From the NCBI RefSeq assembly GCF_002291145.1, contig NZ_NTGE01000126.1, positions 1 to 64,000 of the forward strand: a DNA stretch of 64,000 nucleotides, written 5' to 3'. This DNA is from Streptomyces sp. SA15 (lineage in GTDB: Bacteria; Actinomycetota; Actinomycetes; Streptomycetales; Streptomycetaceae). The translations under genes and the position numbers were made by a program. Below the pieces are notes generated by a model. The model was not told the DNA's origin. It ran no database searches and saw only the letters and a list, made by a program, of their open reading frames with translations. This document shows, piece by piece, positions 7,418 to 17,019 of this stretch (position 1 is its first letter; every line of letters starts with the position of its first letter).

Positions 7418-9571
7418 TCATGGTTCGTCCCCCTCCATGGTGCCCCCGTTCTGCTTCCGGACGGTACACACGACGAAATGTGCCTCGTTCTTCCAGGAGC
7501 CCTCGCTCGTCCAGGACCCCGCCGTGTACACCGACGGGTCGAAGCCGTAGTCGCCCGGCGGCACTTGACGGCCGCAGGCCAGATCCGACTCGGTGCGCGC
7601 CTCGCCGAGCGTGACGTCGGCGCCGAGCCGGGTGAAGCCCAGCACTTCCTCGTCGTGCGGGCCGGCGCAGGAGACCAGCCGGGCGTCCCGGTGGGAGCGG
7701 ACGTCGAGACAGTCCCGCTTCTGCATGGTCGCCGTGTCCGCGAAGGCCGAGCCCGGCTTGCGGTGCTCGCCCAGCGGCCCGTACACGGGCCCGTGCGCGC
7801 CCAGCACCAGACAGGCGGTCCGCCGCCCGGCGGACTCGAACCCGTCCGACGTCGGCACGACGGCGAGACTGCGCACGTCCGCCAGCTTGTCCCGGAGCTC
7901 CCGCGTCCGCTCCTCGCACCGGTCCGGCCCCAGCCGCCGCGCCTCGTCCGCCGACGCGGCCGCCACGAAGGCCATCACCTGCCCGTCCGGCGCCTTGTCC
8001 CGGCAGGTCGTGTCGACCGACAGCCGGGGCGTGCCCTGGAAACGCTCCGCGCCCGGCCACTCGGCGAGCACACAGTCACCCTCCCGGAGGGGCTTGGCGA
8101 GCCCGACACTCTCGCCGTACGGCGGGCCGGTCCCGTCGGTGGTCCGGTCCGCCAGGGCGTACCAGACGCCGCCCAGGGCGAGCACCAGCCCGAGCCCGCA
8201 GGCTACGGCGACCTGCAGGGCCCGGGGTCGCTCGCGCCGTCGGCGTCCGGACGGGGACGCAGCGGGGAGGAGAGGCGGCCCGAAGCCCTGCGGATGCCTG
8301 GGCGGGCCGAAACCCTGGGCGTCCTCCCCGGACGAGCCGTGCCCTGACCGCTGCGGGGTCGCGGGCGGGTCGAGGCCGGGCCCGTGGGGCGACCTCGCCC
8401 CGGACCGACCGAGCCTTGGTCCTTGCGGCGACCCGGGGGAGCCGGATCCTACTCCTCGCGGCGGCCCGAGGGAGTCGACCTCTGGCCCTCGCGGCCCCCC
8501 GGACCGGCCGAAGCCGGACACTTCCGGCTCGCCGGGCGTAGCGACCTCTGGTTCCTGCGGCGAGCCAGGCGGGCCGGATCCGGCCCAATGCGGCCCCGTG
8601 GGCGGCACGGGTGCCCCTGTTCCGGCCCAGGGCGGCTGCCCCGCGCCGGCCCACGGCGGCTGCGACCCCAGGTCGGTCTGTGTGCGGGCGTACGCCTCCG
8701 CCTGCGGCAGGACGATGCGCGACAGCGCCGCCTCCGCCTCCGCCGCCGACAGCCGCCGCGCGGGGTCCTTGACGAGCAGCGCGTCCAGTACGGGACCCAG
8801 CGCCCCGGCGCGTACGGCCGGACGGGGCTCCTCCATGACGACCGCGGTGATCTCCGCGAGCTGCGACTCCCGCTCGAAGGGACCCCGGCCCTCGACGCCG
8901 TGGTACAGCGTGCAGCCCAGCGAGAACAGGTCGGCGCCCGGCGTGGGCGCGCCGCCCGTGGCCCGCTCGGGCGCCAGATACCCGGCCGTGCCCACCAGCA
9001 CCGAGGCCAGCGTGTAGCGCGTCTCGTCGGCGTCCGGCTGCACCGAGATGCCGTAGTCGGTGAGCAGCACGCGACCGTACGGCGCCCCGGTGCGGTCCGG
9101 CGCCAGCAGGATGTTCGCCGGTTTCACGTCCCGGTGCATGACGCCCCGCTCGTGCCCGGCGGTCAGCGCGTCGAGCACGGCGAGCCCGATGCGGGCGCAC
9201 TCGGCCGGGGCGAGCGGCCCCCGTGTCTCGACCAGCTCGCGCAGGTCGACGGCGCCCGCGACGTACTCCATGACGATCCATGGCAGCCCCTCGTGCTCCA
9301 GCACGTCGTGCACGGTCACCACGTGCGGATGGCCGCGCAGGCCCGCCGCGTGCCGGGCCTCGGCCCGGGCCCGCGCCACCCGGGCCTCCCGCTCGTGACC
9401 TGCCTCGGCCGGGTCGCGGAACACGATCTCCTTGAGCGCCACCTCGCAGGCGAGTCTCTGGTCGTGAGCGAGCCACACATGGCCCATACCGCCGCTGCCG
9501 AGGCGGTTCAGCAGCAGATAACGGCCGGCGATGACCCGGCCCACTCCCGACGTCGGTGATCCTGAAGGCAT
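7418..9571 (-). CDS. Membrane-anchored Ser/Thr protein kinase
   Basis: A 717-aa kinase; ATG 9571 was chosen for a GGGAG Shine-Dalgarno and because the Hanks domain begins at once. Kinase motifs: glycine loop GSGGMG (about 25), catalytic Lys in VALKEI (about 45), HRDVKPANILL (about 144), and DYG in place of DFG. A long Pro/Gly/Ser-rich juxtamembrane linker (about 290-450) leads to one membrane helix (about 452-470). The extracellular domain has repeated cysteine motifs (GDCVL, CRDKAPDGQ, KRDCLDVR, CAGPHDEEV, ACGRQVP) resembling septum-formation-type domains. It has no PASTA repeats of its own. The PASTA lipoprotein gene 17 bp upstream is a plausible partner. Confidence 0.88.
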   Translation of the reverse strand: MPSGSPTSGVGRVIAGRYLLLNRLGSGGMGHVWLAHDQRLACEVALKEIVFRDPAEAGHEREARVARARAEARHAAGLRGHPHVVTVHDVLEHEGLPWIVMEYVAGAVDLRELVETRGPLAPAECARIGLAVLDALTAGHERGVMHRDVKPANILLAPDRTGAPYGRVLLTDYGISVQPDADETRYTLASVLVGTAGYLAPERATGGAPTPGADLFSLGCTLYHGVEGRGPFERESQLAEITAVVMEEPRPAVRAGALGPVLDALLVKDPARRLSAAEAEAALSRIVLPQAEAYARTQTDLGSQPPWAGAGQPPWAGTGAPVPPTGPHWAGSGPPGSPQEPEVATPGEPEVSGFGRSGGPRGPEVDSLGPPRGVGSGSPGSPQGPRLGRSGARSPHGPGLDPPATPQRSGHGSSGEDAQGFGPPRHPQGFGPPLLPAASPSGRRRRERPRALQVAVACGLGLVLALGGVWYALADRTTDGTGPPYGESVGLAKPLREGDCVLAEWPGAERFQGTPRLSVDTTCRDKAPDGQVMAFVAAASADEARRLGPDRCEERTRELRDKLADVRSLAVVPTSDGFESAGRRTACLVLGAHGPVYGPLGEHRKPGSAFADTATMQKRDCLDVRSHRDARLVSCAGPHDEEVLGFTRLGADVTLGEARTESDLACGRQVPPGDYGFDPSVYTAGSWTSEGSWKNEAHFVVCTVRKQNGGTMEGDEP

Positions 9572-9588
9572 CCGGTGACTCCCGGGTT

Positions 9589-11010
9589 CTACGGGGGTGC
9601 TACGTGGCTGCGCTTGCGGTGGGCTCGCCGGTCCCGGGCCCACTGGTGGCGGGTGCGCTGCTCGTCGGCCCGGTGCTTGCCGGGTTGCTGGTGACGGGGA
9701 CGCTGGTGACGGGCGCGCTGGTCGGGGGCGGTGGCGCGCTGCTGGTGACCGGGTCGCCGGTCGGCGGCGAGCTCGTCGGGGGGGTCGGGGGAGGGCGGTG
9801 AGTTCGGGGGCGGTGGCTCGGATGCGGAGTCGGGCGGTGGGCTGGACGGGGGCTGATCGGAGCTGGGCGGCGGGTTCGAAGACGGCGGCTCGGAGCCGGG
9901 CGCCGTACTGGACGAGGGACCGGAGGGCCCGGAAGGCGAGGGCCTGGGCCCACCGCTCGACGATGACGGCGGCGGCGTCGTGCCCGGCCCGCCGGACGGA
10001 GAGGGCGCCGGGGGAGCCGGGGGAGTGGTCGACCCACCGGTTGACCCTCCGGGTGACCCACCGATCGTGTCCTCGGACGCACCGCCCGCCACGCTCAACG
10101 TCACGTACTCCCCGAACCTGAGCTCGGTCCCGGCCGGCGGATCGGACGCCGTGACCCTGGCACCGTCCGGCGGCAGCCCCTTCCCGTCGTACGAGACCGC
10201 CAGCCCTCGGTCGGCCAGCTGCCGGCTCGCCTGCCCGAACGTCGTCCCGGCGAGGTGGGGCACCGCGCGCCGCTTCCGAGTGTCGAACGTGGAGTCGTCC
10301 TCGCCCGTCGTACCGACCGGCCGGTTGATGCCCCGGTCGGGCTTGACGACGTCGACCAGCGCGATCCGGTCCAGTGTCCGAGGCGCGGGCCGCACGGCCA
10401 CCACGGAGGAGCGCTGGTATCCCCGCCATTTCTTGTTGCCGTCCTCGAACTCGACGGAAATCCGGCTCGTGTCCCCCTCGAAGGGGCGCAGCGGATTTCC
10501 GCAGGAACACTTCACGGCGGGAAGGCCCTGTTCATCGACGAGAATCGCGATTCCCGCCTGGAGCAGCGAGTTGAAAGGGACGGCCTTTTCCTTCTCGTAG
10601 TCGTGGTTCCTCACGAGAGTGTCGTGACGCAGGAGAACGGGTGTGAGTCGATCCAGATAATCCGGGATCCGCTCCGTGGTGATGTCCAGCGCTCCTGCCC
10701 ACGCCTGGGCCTTTTTGTGATTCCCGGGGTCGGTGAGGAACTGTTCGAGCCGCTCGACATCACAGATCGTCGGCTTCTTCGTGCCCCCGTAGAGTCCGGG
10801 CGTGTCACCCCGCTGCAGGCCGCCGTGCGCGGGCCGCGACCGGACCCGGGCGTCCTGGCCGAGCCCGACGCTCTCGTCGAAGAACGGCGCGAGAGAGGGC
10901 ACGCCCGCGGCGACCGCCTTCACGACGGACAAAGGTGTGTCTCTGTCGCAGCCGCTGAGCGCCAGAACGAAAACAACCAGGACGGCGATCTTTCGAGTCG
11001 TCGACCGCAT
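9589..11010 (-). CDS. Secreted lipoprotein with PASTA domain and Pro/Ser-rich tail
   Basis: Starting at ATG 11010 the product opens MRSTTRKIAVLVVFVLALSGC, a lipoprotein signal with lipobox LSGC. ATG 11052 is an alternative with a better ribosome site but a longer n-region. A central domain with CSCGNPLRPFEG is followed by one PASTA module (VPHLAGTTFGQASRQLADRG to FGEYVTLSV), then a long Pro/Ser/Gly tail. The last about 60 residues turn abruptly into His/Arg/Gln-rich sequence. In the next frame the Pro/Ser/Thr tail continues naturally to a TAG at 9600, implying a one-base slip in the seven-G run at 9778-9784. It lies directly upstream of the kinase gene, as a co-transcribed cell-wall sensor would. 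Confidence 0.72.
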   Translation of the reverse strand: MRSTTRKIAVLVVFVLALSGCDRDTPLSVVKAVAAGVPSLAPFFDESVGLGQDARVRSRPAHGGLQRGDTPGLYGGTKKPTICDVERLEQFLTDPGNHKKAQAWAGALDITTERIPDYLDRLTPVLLRHDTLVRNHDYEKEKAVPFNSLLQAGIAILVDEQGLPAVKCSCGNPLRPFEGDTSRISVEFEDGNKKWRGYQRSSVVAVRPAPRTLDRIALVDVVKPDRGINRPVGTTGEDDSTFDTRKRRAVPHLAGTTFGQASRQLADRGLAVSYDGKGLPPDGARVTASDPPAGTELRFGEYVTLSVAGGASEDTIGGSPGGSTGGSTTPPAPPAPSPSGGPGTTPPPSSSSGGPRPSPSGPSGPSSSTAPGSEPPSSNPPPSSDQPPSSPPPDSASEPPPPNSPPSPDPPDELAADRRPGHQQRATAPDQRARHQRPRHQQPGKHRADEQRTRHQWARDRRAHRKRSHVAPP

Positions 11011-11109
11011 CGCCGATTTCCCGGCACACTGCACGAACACGCGAAGTGTCATCACCGCTCCCCCCGGCGGTTCCCCCATCGCGTTTCATGCTACTGAATG
11101 GAAGGCCTC

Positions 11110-12060
11110 TCAACGCCCGCGTGCGTTCAATGAGGCCAAATAGGCGTTGTATGCCTCGAGTTCCTTGTCGCCGTCGCGATCGGCGGCCCGGTCCTCGCGC
11201 TTGGCCTGCCGCTGCTCGGAGCGGTACCACTGGAAGAGCAGCGCGATCAGCACCAGCACGGACGGGATCTCGCTGAACGCCCATGCGATGCCGCCGGCCG
11301 CGTTCTGGTCCGAGAGCGCGTCGATGCCGAGGGAGGCGGGCGGGTTCTTGAACGTCTCGACCATCGGCGCCGACGCCATCATCAACGCGATACCGAAGAA
11401 CGCGTGGAACGGCATGCCGGCGAACAGCTCCAGCATCCGCATCAGATAGCCCGGGCGGTTGGGGCCCGGGTCCACGCCCATGATCGGCCAGAAGAAGACC
11501 ACGCCGACGGCGAGGAAGTGCACCATCATCGCGGTGTGCCCGGTCTTTGAGCCCATCAGGAAGTCGAACAACGGCGTGAAGTACAGCGCGTACAGACTCG
11601 CGATGAACAGGGGGATGGTGAACGCGGGGTGCGTGATGATCCGCAGGTAGTGGCTGTGCAGGAACATCAGCAGCAGCTCACGCGGCCCCTTGCGGCCCTT
11701 GCCCGCGACCGGCAGCGCCCGCAGCGCCAGCGTGATCGGGGCGCCGAGCAGGACCAGGATCGGCGACAGCATGCTGATCACCATGTGCTGCACCATGTGC
11801 ACGCTGAACATGACCATGCCGTAGTCGTTCAGCCGGGTGCACATCACGAGCCCGACGCTCAGCACCCCGAAGGCGAACGCGACAGTACGCCCCACCGGCC
11901 ACGCGTCCCCACGCCGCCGCAGCCGCACGACCCCCCACGCGTACAGAGCGAGCCCCACCAGGCAGGCGACGAGGAAGAACGGGTCCGCCGACCACTGAAG
12001 CCCCCGCCCCAGCGTGAACGGCGGCAGATCCATGGTCATGCCGTGCCCGCTGTGATCCAT
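11110..12060 (-). CDS. CtaG-like cytochrome c oxidase assembly / copper membrane protein
   Basis: A 316-aa polytopic membrane protein of the caa3_CtaG family with about seven hydrophobic helices. The N terminus MDHSGHGMTMD is rich in Met and His, as for a copper ligand. Conserved His-bearing segments include SVHMVQHMVISMLSP, TGHTAMMVHFLAVG and GMPFHAFFGIAL. The family supports copper insertion into the oxidase CuB/CuA sites. It stands alone between the lipoprotein gene and pfkA. The C-terminal cytosolic tail is charged. CopD-like copper import is an alternative for such proteins. Confidence 0.85.
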   Translation of the reverse strand: MDHSGHGMTMDLPPFTLGRGLQWSADPFFLVACLVGLALYAWGVVRLRRRGDAWPVGRTVAFAFGVLSVGLVMCTRLNDYGMVMFSVHMVQHMVISMLSPILVLLGAPITLALRALPVAGKGRKGPRELLLMFLHSHYLRIITHPAFTIPLFIASLYALYFTPLFDFLMGSKTGHTAMMVHFLAVGVVFFWPIMGVDPGPNRPGYLMRMLELFAGMPFHAFFGIALMMASAPMVETFKNPPASLGIDALSDQNAAGGIAWAFSEIPSVLVLIALLFQWYRSEQRQAKREDRAADRDGDKELEAYNAYLASLNARGR

Positions 12061-12115
12061 CCACCGGCTCCTGATTCGTGGGGGTTGTGCAAGTCTGTCC
12101 GCACACAGACTAGAA

Positions 12116-12147
12116 CCGCCCCCGGCCGCAGCAGCGGCCGGGGGCGG
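12116..12147. terminator. Strong hairpin terminator between pfkA and ctaG
   Basis: A perfect 14-bp stem CCGCCCCCGGCCGC / GCGGCCGGGGGCGG encloses an AGCA tetraloop. It lies 52 bp beyond the pfkA stop in the minus-strand direction and upstream of the ctaG-like gene. There is no long T tract, as is common for GC-rich actinobacterial terminators. Confidence 0.75.
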
Positions 12148-12198
12148 ACTCTTCAGTTCCGTACGACTTGATCTACACGTTGATCTGCACGACTCGGC

Positions 12199-13224
<1,026 letters not shown>

Positions 13225-13380
13225 AGCCCGAAATACCTTCTCGATGTGGGCCGGGTCCGGACCACGCTGTCCGGCTCGATCCCCGCCACACTAGCGGCAG
13301 GAGGGCGCGCGGCCGAACAACGCGTCCGCCTGCTGGACGACCCCGCTCACCTGTGCGGACGTACCGTCAGACGGGCTGGT

Positions 13381-13405
13381 TACACCAGGTCGGACACCCG
13401 GTGTA
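13381..13405. terminator. Hairpin downstream of gatD
   Basis: TACACCAGG and CCCGGTGTA form a nine-pair stem with one mismatch around a seven-base loop. It lies eight bases past the gatD stop in the minus-strand direction and probably terminates the murT-gatD transcript before pfkA. Confidence 0.55.
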
Positions 13406-13412
13406 CGACATC

Positions 13413-14141
13413 TCACGCGGGCTGCTGCGCGGAAGCGATGCGCTCGTTGCGCAGCGCCTCGTACCACCGGTCGTCGGTCGGCGGCAGCGCGTTGACGTCC
13501 AGCGCCAGCTTCAGCAGCAGGTCGGCGATGAGCGGGTTGCGGGCCAGCACCGGGCCGTGCATGTACGTACCGAAGACCGTGTCGTTGTACGCGCCCTCCG
13601 TGCCGTCCCCCGTGCCGTTGCCCTTGCCCAGCCGCACCTTGGCGAGCGGGCGGGCGGTGGGGCCGAGGTGGGTGACGCCCTGATGGTTCTCGAAGCCGGT
13701 CAGCGAGGGCAGGCCAAGGCGCGGGTCGATGTCCGCGAGCACGTCACCGACGCACCGCTCGCCCTCGCCGCGCACGGACACCACGTCCAGCAGACCGAGA
13801 CCGGGCTCGCGCTGGCCGAGGTCGTTGATGAACTCGTGGCCGATGATCTGGTAGCCGGCGCACACCGAGAAGACGATCGCGCCGTTCTCCACGGCCCGGT
13901 GCAGACCGCCGTCCCGGCGCAGCCGCTCCGCCGCGAGCCGCTGCGGCCGGTCCTCGCCACCGCCGATCAGGTAGATGTCGCCGGAGGTCGGGATCGGCTG
14001 GTCGCTGCGCACGTCGAGCCGGGCCACGTCGAGGCCGCGCTGCCGCGCCCGGCGCTCCACGACCAGGACGTTGCCCTGGTCGCCGTACGTACTGAGCAGG
14101 TCGGGGTAGATCCAGACGACCCGCAGGCTGTTGTCGCTCAT
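13413..14141 (-). CDS. gatD: Lipid II isoglutaminyl synthase, glutaminase subunit GatD
   Basis: A 242-aa CobB/CobQ-type class I glutamine amidotransferase. The nucleophile is in the elbow VFSVCAGYQIIGHEF, a GGGEDR segment precedes it, and a C-terminal YMHGPVLARNP supplies the conserved His. It follows murT by about 40 bp in one operon. MurT-GatD amidates the alpha-carboxyl of D-Glu in lipid II to D-isoglutamine, which affects peptidoglycan cross-linking. Pairing with MurT, length and motifs exclude cobyric acid synthase. Confidence 0.94.
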   Translation of the reverse strand: MSDNSLRVVWIYPDLLSTYGDQGNVLVVERRARQRGLDVARLDVRSDQPIPTSGDIYLIGGGEDRPQRLAAERLRRDGGLHRAVENGAIVFSVCAGYQIIGHEFINDLGQREPGLGLLDVVSVRGEGERCVGDVLADIDPRLGLPSLTGFENHQGVTHLGPTARPLAKVRLGKGNGTGDGTEGAYNDTVFGTYMHGPVLARNPLIADLLLKLALDVNALPPTDDRWYEALRNERIASAQQPA

Positions 14142-14180
14142 GAAGTCATTGTCCTCGGATTACGTCGGTTGCCGACTACG

Positions 14181-15419
14181 TCAGTTGCCGACGCGGCGGC
14201 GCAGGTCCTGGAAGGCGGTGTAGTTGGCGATGACCTCGATCCGGCCGGGCGGGCACATCTGCACGGCCTGGTCGAGGTTGTCGTACACCTGGAAGTGCTG
14301 TCCCGCGACCTCCAGGCGTACCGCGAGGTCCAGCCTCCGGTCGCCGATGACGCAGATCGGATGGCCGGTCAGGCGCGTGTAGTCGACGTCCCAGAGCCAG
14401 GAGGTGTCGGTGCCGTCGGCGCTGCGCGCGTTCACGGAGAGGATCACGGGGGTCGGCGGCGGATCGATCAGGCTGAACGTTTCGAGCCAGCCCGCCGGGT
14501 TCTTGGCGAGCAGCAGCCGCAGGTCCCGGCCCTGGAACTGGACGACGTCGTAGCGCCCGGCCACCGCCTGCACCTGGTACATGCGTTCCAGGGCGACCTG
14601 CGGCGGCACCCCGAAGACGGCGGCGACGGCGGCCGAGGAGGCGGCGTTGGCCTTGTTGGCGCGGCCCGGCAGCTGGAGGTGGATCGGCCAGGCGGAGCCG
14701 TGCGGGTCGAGAACATGGTCACCGGACAGCGCCCAGCTCGGCGTGGGACGGCGGAAGCCGCACTCACCGCAGAACCAGTCGTCGCCGGGCCGCTGCATCA
14801 CGCCACCGCAGGACGGGCAGGACCAGGCGTCGTCCTTCCACATCTGTCCGGCGGCGACCCAGATCACGTTGGGGGAGGAGGACGCGGCCCACACCACCAG
14901 CGGGTCGTCCGCGTTGGCCACGACCACGGCCTTGGAACCGGCGAGCCCCTCCCGCCAGTTCTCGGCGAGCATGCGGGTCTCGGCGGCGCGGTCGAGCTGG
15001 TCGCGGGAGAGGTTGAGCAGGGCGATGCACTTCGGGGCGGTGTCCCGGGCGACGCCGGCGAGGTACTTCTCGTCGACCTCGATGACGCCGTATCTCGCGT
15101 CCGAGCTGCCCGCCAGCGCCGAGGTGATGCCGGCCGGCATGTTGGCGCCGAGCGCGTTGGAGACAACCGGGCCCGCAGCCCGGAGCGCCTCGGCGATCAG
15201 CCGGGTGGTCGTGGTCTTGCCGTTGGTCGCCGACACGAGGATGACGTCCAGGTTCTGGGCGAGCCGGGCGAGGAGGTCGGGGTCGAGCTTGAGCGCCACG
15301 CGGCCGCCGATCACCGAACCGCTGCCGCGGCCCGCGGCGCGCGACGCCGCCGCGACCGCCTTGCCCGCGGTCACGGCCAGCTTGGCCCGCGGCGTGAGCG
15401 GGTCCGAGTTGCCTGACAT
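14181..15419 (-). CDS. murT: Lipid II isoglutaminyl synthase, Mur ligase-like subunit MurT
   Basis: A 412-aa Mur-ligase homologue: ATP loop LVSATNGKTTTTRLIAEALR, central domain EVDEKYLAGV with CIALLNLSRDQLDR, and a C-terminal MurT-type domain (SVNARSADGTDTSWLWDVDY). Characteristic of MurT is a four-cysteine zinc-ribbon-like insert, CPSCGGVMQ and FCGECGF, around residues 202-223. It activates the D-Glu carboxylate of lipid II with ATP for amidation by GatD-derived ammonia. It is the first gene of the operon with gatD and divergent from def. Confidence 0.95.
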   Translation of the reverse strand: MSGNSDPLTPRAKLAVTAGKAVAAASRAAGRGSGSVIGGRVALKLDPDLLARLAQNLDVILVSATNGKTTTTRLIAEALRAAGPVVSNALGANMPAGITSALAGSSDARYGVIEVDEKYLAGVARDTAPKCIALLNLSRDQLDRAAETRMLAENWREGLAGSKAVVVANADDPLVVWAASSSPNVIWVAAGQMWKDDAWSCPSCGGVMQRPGDDWFCGECGFRRPTPSWALSGDHVLDPHGSAWPIHLQLPGRANKANAASSAAVAAVFGVPPQVALERMYQVQAVAGRYDVVQFQGRDLRLLLAKNPAGWLETFSLIDPPPTPVILSVNARSADGTDTSWLWDVDYTRLTGHPICVIGDRRLDLAVRLEVAGQHFQVYDNLDQAVQMCPPGRIEVIANYTAFQDLRRRVGN

Positions 15420-15568
15420 CAGTTCTCGATCCTCCTTGCGTACGCGCCGCGCCTCTGCCTGACGGCAACGTGGTGGTGGTCAGCCTATCGAGATTCCATT
15501 CGCACTCCCGAATCGCACCTGGGCTTTCGCCGACAGGCGCGGGCGGACGGGACCGTACGCTTGTCGCC

Positions 15569-16108
15569 ATGCGAAACGGCTCCATCCCGGGCACCCACGG
15601 GCGTGTCCGCCCCCTCACGCTGCTCGGCGACCCGGTTCTGCACGCCCCGTGCAAGGACGTCACGGCCTTCGGCCCCGAGCTGGCGACCCTGGTCGAGGAC
15701 CTGTTCGCGACGATGTACGCGGCACAGGGTGTGGGCCTGGCGGCGAATCAGGTGGGGGAGCAGCTACGGGTGTTCGTGTACGACTGCCCGGACGACGAGG
15801 AGGAGCGCCACGTGGGGCACGTGGTCAATCCACGGCTGGTCGGGACGGACGGGGTGGTGCTGCGGGGGCCGGAGGGATGCCTGTCCCTGCCGGGCCTGGA
15901 GGCGGGGACGGAGCGCTACGACCATGCGGTGGTCGAGGGCTTCACGGTCACGGGAGAGCCGATCACCGTGCACGGCACGGGCTTCTTCGCCAGATGCTTG
16001 CAGCACGAGTGCGACCACTTGGAGGGCAAGGTCTACGCGGACCACCTGAAGGGCTGGCGCCACCGCCGCTTGATGCGACAAGCGACGCGAGCTTCATGGC
16101 ACCGGTGA
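15569..16108 (+). CDS. def: Peptide deformylase
   Basis: A 179-aa metalloenzyme that removes the N-formyl group from nascent peptides. The three signature motifs are present: GVGLAANQVG, EGCLSLPG (metal-binding Cys) and QHECDHLEGKVY (HExxH-type helix). ATG 15569 is preferred over upstream codons because family homology begins just after it (RPLTLLGDPVLH). The gene is monocistronic, divergent from murT and convergent with a TetR gene. Streptomycetes usually carry several def paralogues. Confidence 0.95.
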   Translation: MRNGSIPGTHGRVRPLTLLGDPVLHAPCKDVTAFGPELATLVEDLFATMYAAQGVGLAANQVGEQLRVFVYDCPDDEEERHVGHVVNPRLVGTDGVVLRGPEGCLSLPGLEAGTERYDHAVVEGFTVTGEPITVHGTGFFARCLQHECDHLEGKVYADHLKGWRHRRLMRQATRASWHR

Positions 16109-16128
16109 GTGGACCTACCCCTGGGGGC

Positions 16129-16179
16129 GTGGGGCTGTGTCAATTTGCGGCTCCGCCGCGTGGGCGCGACAAGCCCCCA
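16129..16179. terminator. Nested palindrome in the convergent def/tetR intergenic region
   Basis: An outer stem GGGGCTGTGTC / GACAAGCCCC encloses an inner GCGGCTCCGCCGC hairpin. Elements with this GCGGCTCCGCCGCGTGGGCGCGAC core are familiar to me from many Streptomyces intergenic regions. It sits between the ends of def and the tetR gene, so it is probably a bidirectional terminator derived from a repeat family. Confidence 0.6.
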
Positions 16180-16204
16180 CAGACCCGCACCCGAAATACG
16201 ACCG

Positions 16205-16849
16205 TCAGAACCCAGGGCCCCCCAGTTTGTCGCCCGCGGCAGCGAGCCGCCCCCACAACAGATCCGCCAAACTCCGCACCAACTCCGCACGAGAACAGGG
16301 ACGTTCCCCCAACCACCAGTCCCCCGCCGCATGCATCATCCCGACAATCCCATGCCCCCACACCCGAGCCAACTGCTCACCCCCCGGTCCAAGATCCAAC
16401 CGATCCTCGATGACCTGAGCCAGCTCCTCACCCATCCGCCGCAACAACGGAATGCTGTTCTTGCCGACATCGAAGCCCTGATCACCGCTCTGGCCCCCCT
16501 CCGCCGGATGCATCAGGAACCGGTACACCTGAGGCCGCGCCTCGATCGCCGCGAGGTACGTGTCCAGCGTGGCCTCGACCCGCTCCCTCCGGTCCGCCGG
16601 CGCGTCCAGCGCCGCCCGCAGCGAATCCAGCAGCGCATCTGTGTGCCGTTTGGCCAACGCGGCGTAAAGTCCACCCTTGTCGCCGAAGTGCCGGTAGAGA
16701 ATCGGCTTCGTGATACCGGCCTCCGCGGCGATGGCGTTCATCGAGGCGTGTGGGCCGTCGCGCAGCACCACTCGGTCCGCGGCCTCCAGCAGCTCGCGCC
16801 GACGGCGGTCGGCTGACCGCTGCTGATCGGTCCGCTGCGTGGTGTCCAT
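16205..16849 (-). CDS. TetR family transcriptional regulator
   Basis: A 214-aa regulator with an N-terminal TetR helix-turn-helix (about residues 18-65, RRELLEAADRVV then SMNAIAAEAGITKPILYRHFGDKGGLY) and a divergent ligand domain. It is transcribed divergently from an acyl-CoA dehydrogenase across 170 bp that contains two inverted repeats (16957-16968 and 16979-16993). It likely represses itself and the dehydrogenase, with an acyl-CoA as ligand. That is inferred from family and position. Confidence 0.9.
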   Translation of the reverse strand: MDTTQRTDQQRSADRRRRELLEAADRVVLRDGPHASMNAIAAEAGITKPILYRHFGDKGGLYAALAKRHTDALLDSLRAALDAPADRRERVEATLDTYLAAIEARPQVYRFLMHPAEGGQSGDQGFDVGKNSIPLLRRMGEELAQVIEDRLDLGPGGEQLARVWGHGIVGMMHAAGDWWLGERPCSRAELVRSLADLLWGRLAAAGDKLGGPGF

Positions 16850-16956
16850 GAGCTCTCCCCACCCGTGCTGTTTAGGTAATGCCTGCGCAAACTAACACCC
16901 TGCATGCCCGGTGCATCGAACGGGCTGCCGGGCGGTCATCAGGAGTTGACTTTTCC

Positions 16957-16993
16957 TACCGACCGGTAACAGACTCGGGTTACCGTAAGTAAC
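16957..16993. promoter_or_regulatory. Candidate TetR operators between tetR and acyl-CoA dehydrogenase
   Basis: TACCG-AC-CGGTA (16957-16968) is a perfect inverted repeat, just after a TTGAC hexamer at 16946. GTTAC-CGTAA-GTAAC (16979-16993) is a second one. Both lie between the divergent starts at 16849 and 17020. The arrangement fits a repressor that blocks the dehydrogenase promoter. Confidence 0.55.
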
Positions 16994-17019
16994 ATGCAAA
17001 TGCGCCGCTGGAGGGGACA

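Noticed and set aside
13353..15416. 687-aa plus-strand ORF over gatD and murT
   Set aside because: Antisense shadow with repetitive Arg/Val/Gly composition; the opposite strand carries intact MurT and GatD motifs.
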